64,000 nucleotides of DNA, taken from contig NZ_BSEJ01000008.1 in assembly GCF_027921765.1 (NCBI RefSeq), forward strand, positions 62,001 to 126,000, written 5' to 3'. The position numbers were made by a program, and so were the translations under genes. This DNA is from Microbacterium barkeri (GTDB lineage Bacteria > Actinomycetota > Actinomycetes > Actinomycetales > Microbacteriaceae). The notes under the pieces are model-generated. The model was not told the origin of the DNA. It saw nothing but the letters and a program-made list of their open reading frames with translations, and did no database searches. Position 1 is the first letter of the stretch. Each line of letters begins with the position of its first letter. Below are positions 9,679 through 17,264 of the stretch, piece by piece.

Positions 9679-10562
9679 CCGCCACGTCCGCACTCGTCCT
9701 CAAGGAGGCACCGCGCCGGTCCCGTACGGTGCGCATCCGCGGCGCCCGGCCGGGCTTCTGGGTCTACGCCGGACTCGCCGTGGTCCTCGTCGCGAGCCTC
9801 TTCCCGCTGTACTTCTCGTTCCTCATCGGATCGGGCGACTCCACGACGCTCCGCGACCCCGCGCGGTCGTGGATTCCCGGAGGCAACTTCATCGCCAACG
9901 CGCTGAGCGTGATGAACGATCCCGCCGTGAACTTCTGGCTCGCGCTGTGGAACTCGCTCTGGAGCTCGACGGTCATCGCCGTGAGCGTCGTCGTGTTCTC
10001 GACGCTCGCCGGATGGGCGTTCGCGAAGCTGCGCTTCCGCGGCGGCAAGGTGCTCCTGTCGTTCGTCGTCGCGACGATGGCGGTGCCGCAGCAGCTGGGC
10101 GTCGTGCCGCTCTACATCCTCTTCAGCGAGATCGGATGGACGGGGCAGATCGGCGCGATCGTCGTGCCCGCTCTGACGAGCGCGTTCGGCGTGTTCTGGA
10201 TGACGCAGTACCTCCAGCAGGCGGTGCCCGACGAGCTCATCGAGGCTGCTCGGATGGACGGCGCGTCGATGATCCGCACCTTCTGGACGGTCGGGGTGAC
10301 GGCCGCGCGGCCCGCCGCCGCGATGCTGTTCCTCTTCACGTTCGTCACGGCGTGGAACAACTTCTTCTGGCCGTTCATCGTGCTCGACCGGCAGAACCCG
10401 ACGCTGCCCGTGGCGCTCTCCCTGCTGCAGTCGAACTACTTCGTCGACTACTCGATCGTGCTCGCGGGGGTCGTGCTGGCGACGCTTCCGCTGCTGCTGC
10501 TGTTCGCGGTGGCCGGCAAGCAGCTCGTCAGCGGCATCATGGCCGGCGCGGTGAAGGGATGA
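9675..10562 (+). CDS. cebG: Cello-oligosaccharide ABC transporter permease CebG
   Basis: A 295-residue MalG-type permease, partner of CebF. It has about six membrane segments and the EAA loop EAARMDGASMIRTFWTVGV; the C-terminus SGIMAGAVKG is typical of sugar permeases. The start ATG 9675 overlaps the cebF stop (ATGA), and its own stop overlaps the bglC start in the same way, so cebF-cebG-bglC are translationally coupled. The longer frame beginning at 9459 lies inside cebF. Confidence 0.9.
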   Translation: MTATSALVLKEAPRRSRTVRIRGARPGFWVYAGLAVVLVASLFPLYFSFLIGSGDSTTLRDPARSWIPGGNFIANALSVMNDPAVNFWLALWNSLWSSTVIAVSVVVFSTLAGWAFAKLRFRGGKVLLSFVVATMAVPQQLGVVPLYILFSEIGWTGQIGAIVVPALTSAFGVFWMTQYLQQAVPDELIEAARMDGASMIRTFWTVGVTAARPAAAMLFLFTFVTAWNNFFWPFIVLDRQNPTLPVALSLLQSNYFVDYSIVLAGVVLATLPLLLLFAVAGKQLVSGIMAGAVKG

Positions 10563-11986
10563 TGTCCTTCATGACCCGAACCTTTCCGGACCACTTCCTC
10601 TTCGGCGCGGCCACGGCGGCCTATCAGATCGAGGGCGCGGCGTTCGAGGACGGACGCACCGCATCGATCTGGGACGCGTTCGCACGCGTGCCGGGAGCCG
10701 TGATCGACGCCGACAACGGCGACGTCGCGTGCGACCACTACCACCGCTACCGCGATGACGTCGCGCTCATGAAGGACCTGGGCCTGCAGGCCTACCGGTT
10801 CTCGACGTCGTGGTCGCGCGTGCGCCCCGACGGCGGGGCGCCCAACGCCCGCGGCATCGACTTCTACAGCCGCCTCGTCGACGAGCTGCTCGAGGCCGGC
10901 ATCCTGCCGTGGCTCACGCTCTACCACTGGGACATGCCGCAGGCGCTCGAGGAGAAGGGCGGATGGACCGCCCGCGACACCGTCGACCGCTTCGTCGAGT
11001 ACGCGATCACGATGCACGAGGCGCTCGGCGACCGGGTCACGCACTGGACGACCTTCAACGAGCCGTGGTGCTCGTCGTTCCTGTCGTACACGGCCGGCGC
11101 TCACGCCCCCGGCCGGCAGAGCGTCCGCGACGGCCTGCTCGCGTCGCACCACCTCCTGCTCTCGCACGGGCGCGCCGTGCAGCAGCTGCGGGATCGCGGT
11201 GCGCAGGAGCTCGGCATCACGCTCAACCTCACGAACGCCGAGCCGGTGGACCCCTCGGATCCGGCCGACCTCGACGCCGCGCGGCGCATCGACGGCCAGT
11301 TCAACCGGTGGTTCCTCGAGCCCGTCTTCCACGCGACGTATCCCGGCGACATCGTCGAGGACATCCGCGCGGTCGACGCGGCCGCGGTCGACGAGTTCCA
11401 GGCGGCCGTGCGCGACGGCGACCTGGCGACGATCTCGACGCCCCTCGAGTTCCTCGGGGTGAACTACTACCACGGGGAGTACGTGTCGGGGCGGCCGTCG
11501 TCGACGCCCGTTCCGGGCGGCGACGCACCCACCGATCGGCACATCGAGCCCGCCTTCCCGTCGCACGAGGGGATCCACTGGCACGAGCGCGGGTACGAGC
11601 GGACGAACATGGGCTGGGAGATCGACCCGGCCGGGCTCACGCGGCTCCTGCAGCGCGTCTCGGACGAGTACGCGAGCGCGGCCGGCGTGCCCCTCTACGT
11701 CACCGAGAACGGCGCGGCGGGCGACGACGCCATCGCGGATGGCCGCATCGACGACGCGCAGCGCGTCGCGTTCGTGCGCGACCACGTCGAGGCGGGGGGC
11801 GCGGCGCTCGACGAGGGCGTGGATGTGCGCGGCTACTTCTACTGGTCGCTCATGGACAACTACGAGTGGGCGTGGGGCTACGCGAAGCGCTTCGGCATCG
11901 TGCACGTCGACTACGAGACGCAGCAGCGCACGGTGAAGGCATCCGGCCGCGCCTACGCGCGCATCATCGCCGATCGCGCGGTCTGA
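10559..11986 (+). CDS. bglC: GH1 beta-glucosidase
   Basis: 475 residues. A cytosolic family GH1 retaining beta-glucosidase that would split imported cellobiose and cello-oligosaccharides to glucose. The N-terminal FLFGAATAAYQIEGA is the GH1 signature. Glu168 in TFNEPW is the acid/base and Glu383 in YVTENG the nucleophile. The C-terminal MDNYEWAWGYAKRFGIV is also diagnostic. There is no signal peptide. The start is ambiguous: 10559 gives ATGA coupling to cebG, but Met5 at 10571 aligns better with the family and has more natural spacing to GAAGGG. Confidence 0.93.
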   Translation: MMSFMTRTFPDHFLFGAATAAYQIEGAAFEDGRTASIWDAFARVPGAVIDADNGDVACDHYHRYRDDVALMKDLGLQAYRFSTSWSRVRPDGGAPNARGIDFYSRLVDELLEAGILPWLTLYHWDMPQALEEKGGWTARDTVDRFVEYAITMHEALGDRVTHWTTFNEPWCSSFLSYTAGAHAPGRQSVRDGLLASHHLLLSHGRAVQQLRDRGAQELGITLNLTNAEPVDPSDPADLDAARRIDGQFNRWFLEPVFHATYPGDIVEDIRAVDAAAVDEFQAAVRDGDLATISTPLEFLGVNYYHGEYVSGRPSSTPVPGGDAPTDRHIEPAFPSHEGIHWHERGYERTNMGWEIDPAGLTRLLQRVSDEYASAAGVPLYVTENGAAGDDAIADGRIDDAQRVAFVRDHVEAGGAALDEGVDVRGYFYWSLMDNYEWAWGYAKRFGIVHVDYETQQRTVKASGRAYARIIADRAV

Positions 11987-11994
11987 CCCGCGCA

Positions 11995-12028
11995 GGGAGG
12001 CGCCGTGCTGCGGAGCGCGGCGCCTCCC
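11995..12028 (+). terminator. Hairpin terminator after bglC
   Basis: Perfect 11-base arms (11995-12005 and 12018-12028) with a 12-base loop, starting 9 bases after the bglC stop. It probably ends the ceb operon, with cebR read from its own promoter. No CebR-type box is visible between here and cebR. Confidence 0.6.
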
Positions 12029-12106
12029 GCGGGGTGCCCGGATGGCGGGGGTGCGCGGCGGGGCCCGGTCGCGAGAAGATGTCCTGAAGACAGAAGGAGC
12101 CTCCCG

Positions 12107-13141
12107 ATGAGCGCGGATGCCGACGCGGGGCGCGTCCCGGCGACGCTGGAGCAGGTCGCCGCGCGCGCGGGGGTGTCGCGCTCGACCGTCTCGCGCGTCG
12201 TCAACGGCGGGGAGCGGGTGAGCCCCGAGGCGCTGGAGGCCGTGCGCCGCGCGATCGCCGAGCTCAACTACGTGCCGAATCGCGCAGCGCGCTCGCTCGC
12301 GAGCCGGCTGACGCATGTCATCGCGCTCGTCGTGCCCGAGGACACGACCCGCTTCTTCGGCGACCCGTTCTTCGCGGCGATCGTCACCGGGATCAGCAAC
12401 CGCCTGTCGCGGTCGGATCACATGCTGAACCTCATCATCGCCTCGGACGACCCGGGCGACAAGGCGACGACGTTCCTCGCGGGCGGCAACGTCGACGGCG
12501 CGCTCGTGGTCTCGCACCACACGAGCGACACGTACATCGACCGGATCTCGGCCTCGGTTCCCGTCGTGTTCGGCGGGCGCCCCGCGCGCGAGCGCGTCGA
12601 CGACTACTTCGTCGACGTCGACAACGTCGCGGGCGGCCGCGTGGCGACCGAGTACCTGCTGAGCCGAGGGCACCGCCGCATCGGCACGATCACCGGCCCG
12701 CCCGACATGCCGGCCGGCGTGGACCGGCTCACGGGCTTCCGCGACGCGCTCGCGGAGGCCGGGATCGAGGCGGGGCCGGTCGTCGACGGCGACTTCACCT
12801 CGGTCGGCGGCGCGGCCGCGATGCGCCGCATCATCGAGAGCGTCGACCGGGGCGAGGCCGAGTGGCCCGACGCCCTCTTCGTCGCGAGCGACCTCATGGC
12901 GCGCGGCGCGCTCGAGGTGCTCGCCACGGCGGGCAGGCGCGTCCCCGACGACATCGCGATCATCGGGTTCGACGACTCGCCCGTCGCGACGAGCGTCGCC
13001 CCCGCGCTCACGACCATCCGCCAGCCGTCGCTCGAGCAGGGCGAGGCGATGGCCGACATCCTCCTGGCGCGGCTCGCCGGGCAATCGCCGCCGCGCGTGA
13101 CCATCCTGCCCGCCGACCTCGTCGTGCGCGACAGCGCGTAG
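12107..13141 (+). CDS. cebR: LacI-family repressor of the cellobiose locus
   Basis: 344 residues. The N-terminal LacI helix-turn-helix is TLEQVAARAGVSRSTVSRVV with hinge YVPNRAARSLASRL, followed by a periplasmic-binding-protein-like effector domain ending in PADLVVRDSA. ATG 12107 has AAGGAG at 12094-12099. It lies directly after bglC. The CebR-like operators in front of cebE support CebR identity: it should release DNA when cellobiose binds. The regulator-last order differs from Streptomyces, where cebR is divergent from cebE. Confidence 0.87.
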   Translation: MSADADAGRVPATLEQVAARAGVSRSTVSRVVNGGERVSPEALEAVRRAIAELNYVPNRAARSLASRLTHVIALVVPEDTTRFFGDPFFAAIVTGISNRLSRSDHMLNLIIASDDPGDKATTFLAGGNVDGALVVSHHTSDTYIDRISASVPVVFGGRPARERVDDYFVDVDNVAGGRVATEYLLSRGHRRIGTITGPPDMPAGVDRLTGFRDALAEAGIEAGPVVDGDFTSVGGAAAMRRIIESVDRGEAEWPDALFVASDLMARGALEVLATAGRRVPDDIAIIGFDDSPVATSVAPALTTIRQPSLEQGEAMADILLARLAGQSPPRVTILPADLVVRDSA

Positions 13142-13179
13142 GGCTGTCGGATGTCGGCGGTGCGCGGGATGCTGTCGAC

Positions 13180-13785
13180 ATGGACATCGAGGTGCGCCCC
13201 GCGACCGTCTTCGACGACGTCAAGGTGCTGCTGGGCCCGAAGCGCCCCGATGCGAGCGTGTGCTGGTGCCTGAGCCACCGCCTGCCCTCGAAGGTCAACA
13301 GCGCGCTGCACGGCCCCGAGCGCGGTGCCTTCGTGGCCGAGATGTGCGCATCCGACCTGCCGCCAGGCGTCGTCGCGTATGACGACGGCGAACCGGTCGG
13401 ATGGGCGGGGGTCGCTCCCCGTGCGCACACGCAGTTCGCGCGGAGCACGAGGATCCCGCACGTCGAGGGCCCCGAGCCGTGGTCCATCTGGTGCCTGAGG
13501 GTGCGCCCTGGGCACCGCGGCCGCGGCATCCTGCCGCCGCTGCTCGACGGCGCCGTGGCGTTCGCGATCGAACGCGGCGCCGCGGCGATCGAGGGGTATC
13601 CCGTCGACAACGGCGACCGGAAGGTCGATCTGACGATGGCCTTCGTCGGCTTCCGGTCGCTGTTCGAGCGGGCCGGCTTCCGCAAGGTCGCCGACACCGA
13701 CTCCGTGTCGGGCGGCATCCCGCGCGTGCTCATGCGGCTCGAGGTCGCCGGCTCGCGCTCGACGGCGGCGGAGGGCGGTCGCTAG
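13180..13785 (+). CDS. GNAT-family N-acetyltransferase
   Basis: 201 residues. The acetyl-CoA loop is visible as CLRVRPGHRGRGILPPLLDGA around the middle, followed by the helix carrying IERGAAAIEGYPVD and a C-terminal GFRSLFERAGFRKVA strand-helix. A CWC motif near residue 26 (ASVCWCLSHRL) is typical of a subgroup of uncharacterised actinobacterial GNATs. The substrate is unknown. The start ATG gives MDIEVRPAT; the longer frame from 12862 lies inside cebR. It follows cebR by 38 bases and may be read with it. Confidence 0.8.
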   Translation: MDIEVRPATVFDDVKVLLGPKRPDASVCWCLSHRLPSKVNSALHGPERGAFVAEMCASDLPPGVVAYDDGEPVGWAGVAPRAHTQFARSTRIPHVEGPEPWSIWCLRVRPGHRGRGILPPLLDGAVAFAIERGAAAIEGYPVDNGDRKVDLTMAFVGFRSLFERAGFRKVADTDSVSGGIPRVLMRLEVAGSRSTAAEGGR

Positions 13786-13794
13786 CGTGAGAGC

Positions 13795-14154
13795 GTGCCG
13801 ATGCTCTTCTCGCTCCTCGTCCTGGCCTTCTCGGTCGTCACGCTGATCGACATCATCACGCGCGAAGAGGGGCAGGTGAAGCACCTCCCGAAGTTCGGAT
13901 GGGTGATCATCGCGATCCTCATCCCCCTGCTCGGCGGCGCCCTGTGGTGGGCGATCGGCCGCGAGTACCCCGAGCGCGTCGCGCGCCCCGCGCTCTTCAC
14001 GCGACCCGCGGCCGAGCAGCCTCAGGCCGCGCCCGCGCGCCCCGTGGACACGCGCACGACGGAGCAGCAGCTCGCCGACCTCGAGCGCGAGGCCGAGGAG
14101 GAGCGGTTGCGCGCCGAGATCCTCCGCCGCAAGCGCGAGCGCGGCGAGGCCTGA
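13795..14154 (+). CDS. PLDc_N-domain small membrane protein
   Basis: About 119 residues. Two hydrophobic helices near residues 3-20 and 38-56 flank a short polar loop. The second ends in GGALWWAIGREYPERVARP, the pattern of the phospholipase D nuclease N-terminal (PLDc_N) membrane domain found in many small actinobacterial proteins. A charged, probably coiled-coil tail follows (QQLADLEREAEEERLRAE). GTG 13795 and ATG 13801 are both possible starts. Function unknown; perhaps an envelope scaffold. Confidence 0.7.
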   Translation: MPMLFSLLVLAFSVVTLIDIITREEGQVKHLPKFGWVIIAILIPLLGGALWWAIGREYPERVARPALFTRPAAEQPQAAPARPVDTRTTEQQLADLEREAEEERLRAEILRRKRERGEA

Positions 14155-14157
14155 GCC

Positions 14158-14547
14158 TCACGCGGTCGCGACGATCTCGGCCTTAAAGCCGCCCGGCCCC
14201 TCGATCCAGCCGGCGTAGTGGTCGGGGCCGCCCGCGTGCGGATACCGCTCCGAGTACAGGGGCGCCCACCGGTGCGCGGGCGCGGCCGCGATCACGGCGT
14301 CGACCTCCTCCTTCGTGCCGCCCTCGAAGGCGAGATGGTTGAGCCCGGGGCGACGTCGGTCGTGGAGGTGCCCCACGAGGTTGGGCGACTCGGTGAAGGT
14401 CAGGTAGGCGCCGTCGGACACGAAGGTGAAGCCGCCGTCCCACGCGGCGTCCAGCAGCCATCCGAGCCGCTCGAGCAGCCAGGTCCACTCCTCGCGCGCG
14501 TCGGCGGCGTCGGCGACCCAGATCTCGACGTGGTGCAGCCCGCTCAT
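14158..14547 (-). CDS. VOC-family (glyoxalase/bleomycin-resistance fold) protein
   Basis: 129 residues with the vicinal-oxygen-chelate beta-alpha-beta-beta-beta pattern. It starts MSGLHHVEIWVADA with a metal-type His, carries PGLNHLAFEGG in the middle, and ends in EGPGGFKAEIVA with a Glu. It is likely a small metal-dependent enzyme or binding protein; the substrate is unknown. It overlaps the upstream MmcQ/YjbR gene by four bases (ATGA), so the pair forms one operon. Confidence 0.8.
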   Translation of the reverse strand: MSGLHHVEIWVADAADAREEWTWLLERLGWLLDAAWDGGFTFVSDGAYLTFTESPNLVGHLHDRRRPGLNHLAFEGGTKEEVDAVIAAAPAHRWAPLYSERYPHAGGPDHYAGWIEGPGGFKAEIVATA

Positions 14548-14960
14548 CGCTCCATCATGCCGTTCTCCTCGAGCCAGTCCCGCGCGATCCGCTTCGGCAC
14601 GCGGAGCAGCCACGACTCGACGACGAGCTCGCGCAGCAGGTCGACGGGCGTCTCCGGGAGGCGCAGGAGCACCGCGGGATAGCCGTCGAAGTGCGGGATC
14701 GTGAAGGCGGCCCGCGGGTTCGCGGCGAGCACCTCGCGCTTGCCCTCCTCGCCGTCGACGCGGACCCCGAGCACCGCGTCGCCCGGCTCGTCGCCCTGCG
14801 CGCGCATCCACTCGAGGTCGCGCCCCCACACCGGTCGCGACCACGCGAACATCGTGCCGCCGATGATCCGCCAGCTCGGGCCCATGTGCCATCCGCCCTC
14901 GCGCTCCTCCGTGCGGGGGAGGGCGAGGGCGATCGTCCGCACATCGTCGAACGTGGACAT
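14544..14960 (-). CDS. MmcQ/YjbR-family protein
   Basis: 138 residues. The start STFDDVRTIALALPRTEEREG and the middle PAVLLRLPETPVDLLRELVVESW match the MmcQ/YjbR (CyaY-like fold) family, which is described as DNA-binding but is functionally unresolved. ATG 14958-14960 was chosen over the long upstream frame, which reads into the divergent GNAT gene. First gene of a two-gene unit with the VOC protein. Confidence 0.8.
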   Translation of the reverse strand: MSTFDDVRTIALALPRTEEREGGWHMGPSWRIIGGTMFAWSRPVWGRDLEWMRAQGDEPGDAVLGVRVDGEEGKREVLAANPRAAFTIPHFDGYPAVLLRLPETPVDLLRELVVESWLLRVPKRIARDWLEENGMMER

Positions 14961-15041
14961 GACACCAGTGTGGCCCCGATCGGGCCACCGGTGTGCGATC
15001 GGACCGGGAACCCGCTGCGGACGCCTTGCCAGACTGGGACG

Positions 15042-15467
15042 ATGGACGACGCGCTGTACGAGTTCTCCGCCGACGCTGCCCGGATCGACGCGGCCTGGGC
15101 GCACGAGATGCTGAGCACCCACGCGTACTGGGCCGTCGGCCGCACGCGCGCACAGCAGGACGCGGCGAACGCGGGCTCACGCTGCTTCGGGGTCTACCGA
15201 CGGGCCCGAGGCCGCCAGGTGGCGTTCGCGCGCCTCGTCACGGACGGGGTGACCTTCGGATGGCTCGCCGATGTGATCGTCGACCCGGCCGTGCGGGGCG
15301 AGGGCATCGGGAAGGGCCTCGTCGAGGGCATCGCGGCGGAGGCCGACGCCCTCGGCCTCAGACGGACGCTGCTCTTCACGAAGGACGCGCACGCGCTCTA
15401 CGCCCGCAGCGGCTGGGAGCCCGTCGCACCGCCCGAGAGCTGGATGGTGCGCTGGCGGCACGAGTGA
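15042..15467 (+). CDS. Small GNAT acetyltransferase
   Basis: A 141-residue single-domain GNAT protein. The acetyl-CoA loop is VDPAVRGEGIGKGLVEGIAAEA, and the C-terminal TKDAHALYARSGWEPV matches a well-populated bacterial subgroup. The substrate is unknown. It is divergent from the MmcQ/YjbR gene (81 bases between starts) and convergent with the NCS2 permease. The intervening DNA carries the CTAGTCTC repeats. Confidence 0.82.
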   Translation: MDDALYEFSADAARIDAAWAHEMLSTHAYWAVGRTRAQQDAANAGSRCFGVYRRARGRQVAFARLVTDGVTFGWLADVIVDPAVRGEGIGKGLVEGIAAEADALGLRRTLLFTKDAHALYARSGWEPVAPPESWMVRWRHE

Positions 15468-15517
15468 GCGTCACGCCGTGCCCGCGCGCCGTCGACCCCC
15501 CCACGCACCAACTGCCT

Positions 15518-15616
15518 GTGAGACTAGCGCCCGTCGCCGAGCCCGGTGCCGGGAGCACTAGTCTCGACCACCGCCGCTAGTCTCACCGAGCGGGTGATCA
15601 CCGCCGCTAGTCTCAC
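15518..15616. repeat. CGCTAGTCTCAC repeat cluster
   Basis: CGCTAGTCTCAC occurs at 15575-15586 and 15605-15616, 30 bases apart, inside a longer direct repeat. The exact reverse complement GTGAGACTAGCG lies at 15518-15529, and a partial copy (CTAGTCTC) at 15558-15565. The inverted copy can pair perfectly over 12 bases with either forward copy, giving two competing hairpins between the convergent GNAT and permease genes. Nothing coding is seen here. Confidence 0.7.
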
Positions 15617-15648
15617 CGGGGGCGCCACTGGGGGCGTCACCGGGGGCG

Positions 15649-17034
15649 TCACCGGGGCGCGTCACCACCGGCGGCGTCGCCGTCGAGGGGGTCGCCGCCG
15701 AGCGGGCCGACGGCGGGGATCGGGCCGCCGTCGTCGGCGCCCGTGCGGCGCGCGCGGGCGATGAGGTTGCCCAGGTGGTAGATCGCGAGCGCGGCGACCG
15801 TGCCGAGCACGATGCCGCCGAACGAGAACGCCCCCGCATCCAGGCTGAAGCCCGCGATCGCGATGACGAGCGCGACGGCCGCCGTGTACTGGTTGACGGG
15901 GCGCGAGAAGTCCACGCGGTTGTCGACCCAGATCTTGATGCCGATGATGCCGATGAGCCCGTACAGCGCGGTCGTGGCGCCGCCCAGCACCCCGGCGGGG
16001 ATGGAGTTGAAGACCTCGCCGATCTTCGGCGAGAAGGCGAGCAGGATCGCGAAGCCGCCGGCGATCCAGTACACGGCCGTCGAGTACACGCGCGTCGCGG
16101 CCATGACGCCGATGTTCTCCCCGTACGTCGTCGTGCCCGAGCCGCCGAAGCCGCCCGCGAGCATGGTCGCGGCGCCGTCGGCGATGAGCGCGCGCCCGGT
16201 GTGCCGGTTGACGGACGCGTCCGTCATCGTCGCGACGCCGCGCACGTGCCCGACGTTCTCGGCGACGAGCACGAGCACGACGGGCAGGAACATGGCGATC
16301 GTCGTCCAGGTGCCGGGCGAGACGAAGTCGGGCAGGTGGAACTCGGGCAGCCCGATCCACGGCGCATCCGCGATGAGCTCGGCCGGAGTCCGGTCCCCGC
16401 GCAGCGGATTCGGGATGTCGAACGAGCCCGTGAACGCCGCGTAGACGTATCCGACGACGACACCGAGGAAGATCGAGATGCGGCCGAGGAAGCCGCGGAA
16501 CAGCACCGAGAAGAGGATGACCGCGACGAGCGTGATCGTCGCCGTCGCGCCGTCGGCCTGGAAGTTCGTCCACGCGGTCGGCGCGAGGTTGAACCCGATG
16601 AGCGCGACGATCGCGCCGGCGACGACGGGCGGCATGAGCGCGTCCACCCACCCGAGTCCGGCGACCTGGACGACGACGCCGACGAGGGCGAGCAGCAGGC
16701 CGACCGCGACGACGCCCGCGAGCGCCGAGCCGGTGCCGCCGGCCGCGACGGCCGCCGTGATGGGGGCGATGAACGCGAAGGACGAGCCGAGGTAGCTCGG
16801 CAGCTGGTTCTTCGTGACGACGAGGAACAGCAGCGTCCCGAGACCGCTGAAGAGCAGCGTGGTCGACACGGGGAAGCCGGTGAGCGAGGGCACGAGGAAC
16901 GTCGCGCCGAACATCGCGACGACGTGCTGCACGCCCATCGCGAGCGTGGCGGGCCACGACAGCCGCTCGGTCGGCGCGACGACGGCGCCGGGGGCGACGG
17001 TGCGTCCGTCGCCGTGCACGGTCCACAGGGGCAT
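15649..17034 (-). CDS. NCS2 uracil/xanthine permease
   Basis: A 461-residue polytopic membrane protein of the nucleobase-ascorbate transporter (NCS2) family, with about 14 hydrophobic segments. Diagnostic parts are the N-terminal MGVQHVVAMFGATFLVP and the substrate-binding regions VLVAENVGHVRGVA and GGFGGSGTTTYGENIGVM. It imports a nucleobase (uracil or a purine) by proton symport. UraA-like versus xanthine type cannot be decided, though the QHVVAMFG segment is UraA-like. AAGGAG precedes the ATG. The C-terminal Gly/Asp-rich tail runs into a simple-sequence stretch. Confidence 0.9.
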   Translation of the reverse strand: MPLWTVHGDGRTVAPGAVVAPTERLSWPATLAMGVQHVVAMFGATFLVPSLTGFPVSTTLLFSGLGTLLFLVVTKNQLPSYLGSSFAFIAPITAAVAAGGTGSALAGVVAVGLLLALVGVVVQVAGLGWVDALMPPVVAGAIVALIGFNLAPTAWTNFQADGATATITLVAVILFSVLFRGFLGRISIFLGVVVGYVYAAFTGSFDIPNPLRGDRTPAELIADAPWIGLPEFHLPDFVSPGTWTTIAMFLPVVLVLVAENVGHVRGVATMTDASVNRHTGRALIADGAATMLAGGFGGSGTTTYGENIGVMAATRVYSTAVYWIAGGFAILLAFSPKIGEVFNSIPAGVLGGATTALYGLIGIIGIKIWVDNRVDFSRPVNQYTAAVALVIAIAGFSLDAGAFSFGGIVLGTVAALAIYHLGNLIARARRTGADDGGPIPAVGPLGGDPLDGDAAGGDAPR

Positions 17035-17264
17035 GGTTCTCCTTCGGGAAGCGGGAGCGCGCGCCGATGCGGATGGCCGGCGCGGGAAGAGCGGATGGCC
17101 GGATGCGGCCTCTGAAACGCTAGCGCCTCGCGCGGGCGGGCGGTGCGGGCGCCGCGCGTGCCCCTGTGCGATCGGGCCGTCGTCGCTATCGTGAAGCGCA
17201 GCATACGGACGGACGCATACGGAACGCAGGACGCCCCGCGGGGCGACGACGGCTTGGGGGAGAC

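Noticed and set aside
15500..15660. CRISPR array
   Set aside because: Repeats are too few, too close and partly inverted; no spacers or cas genes.
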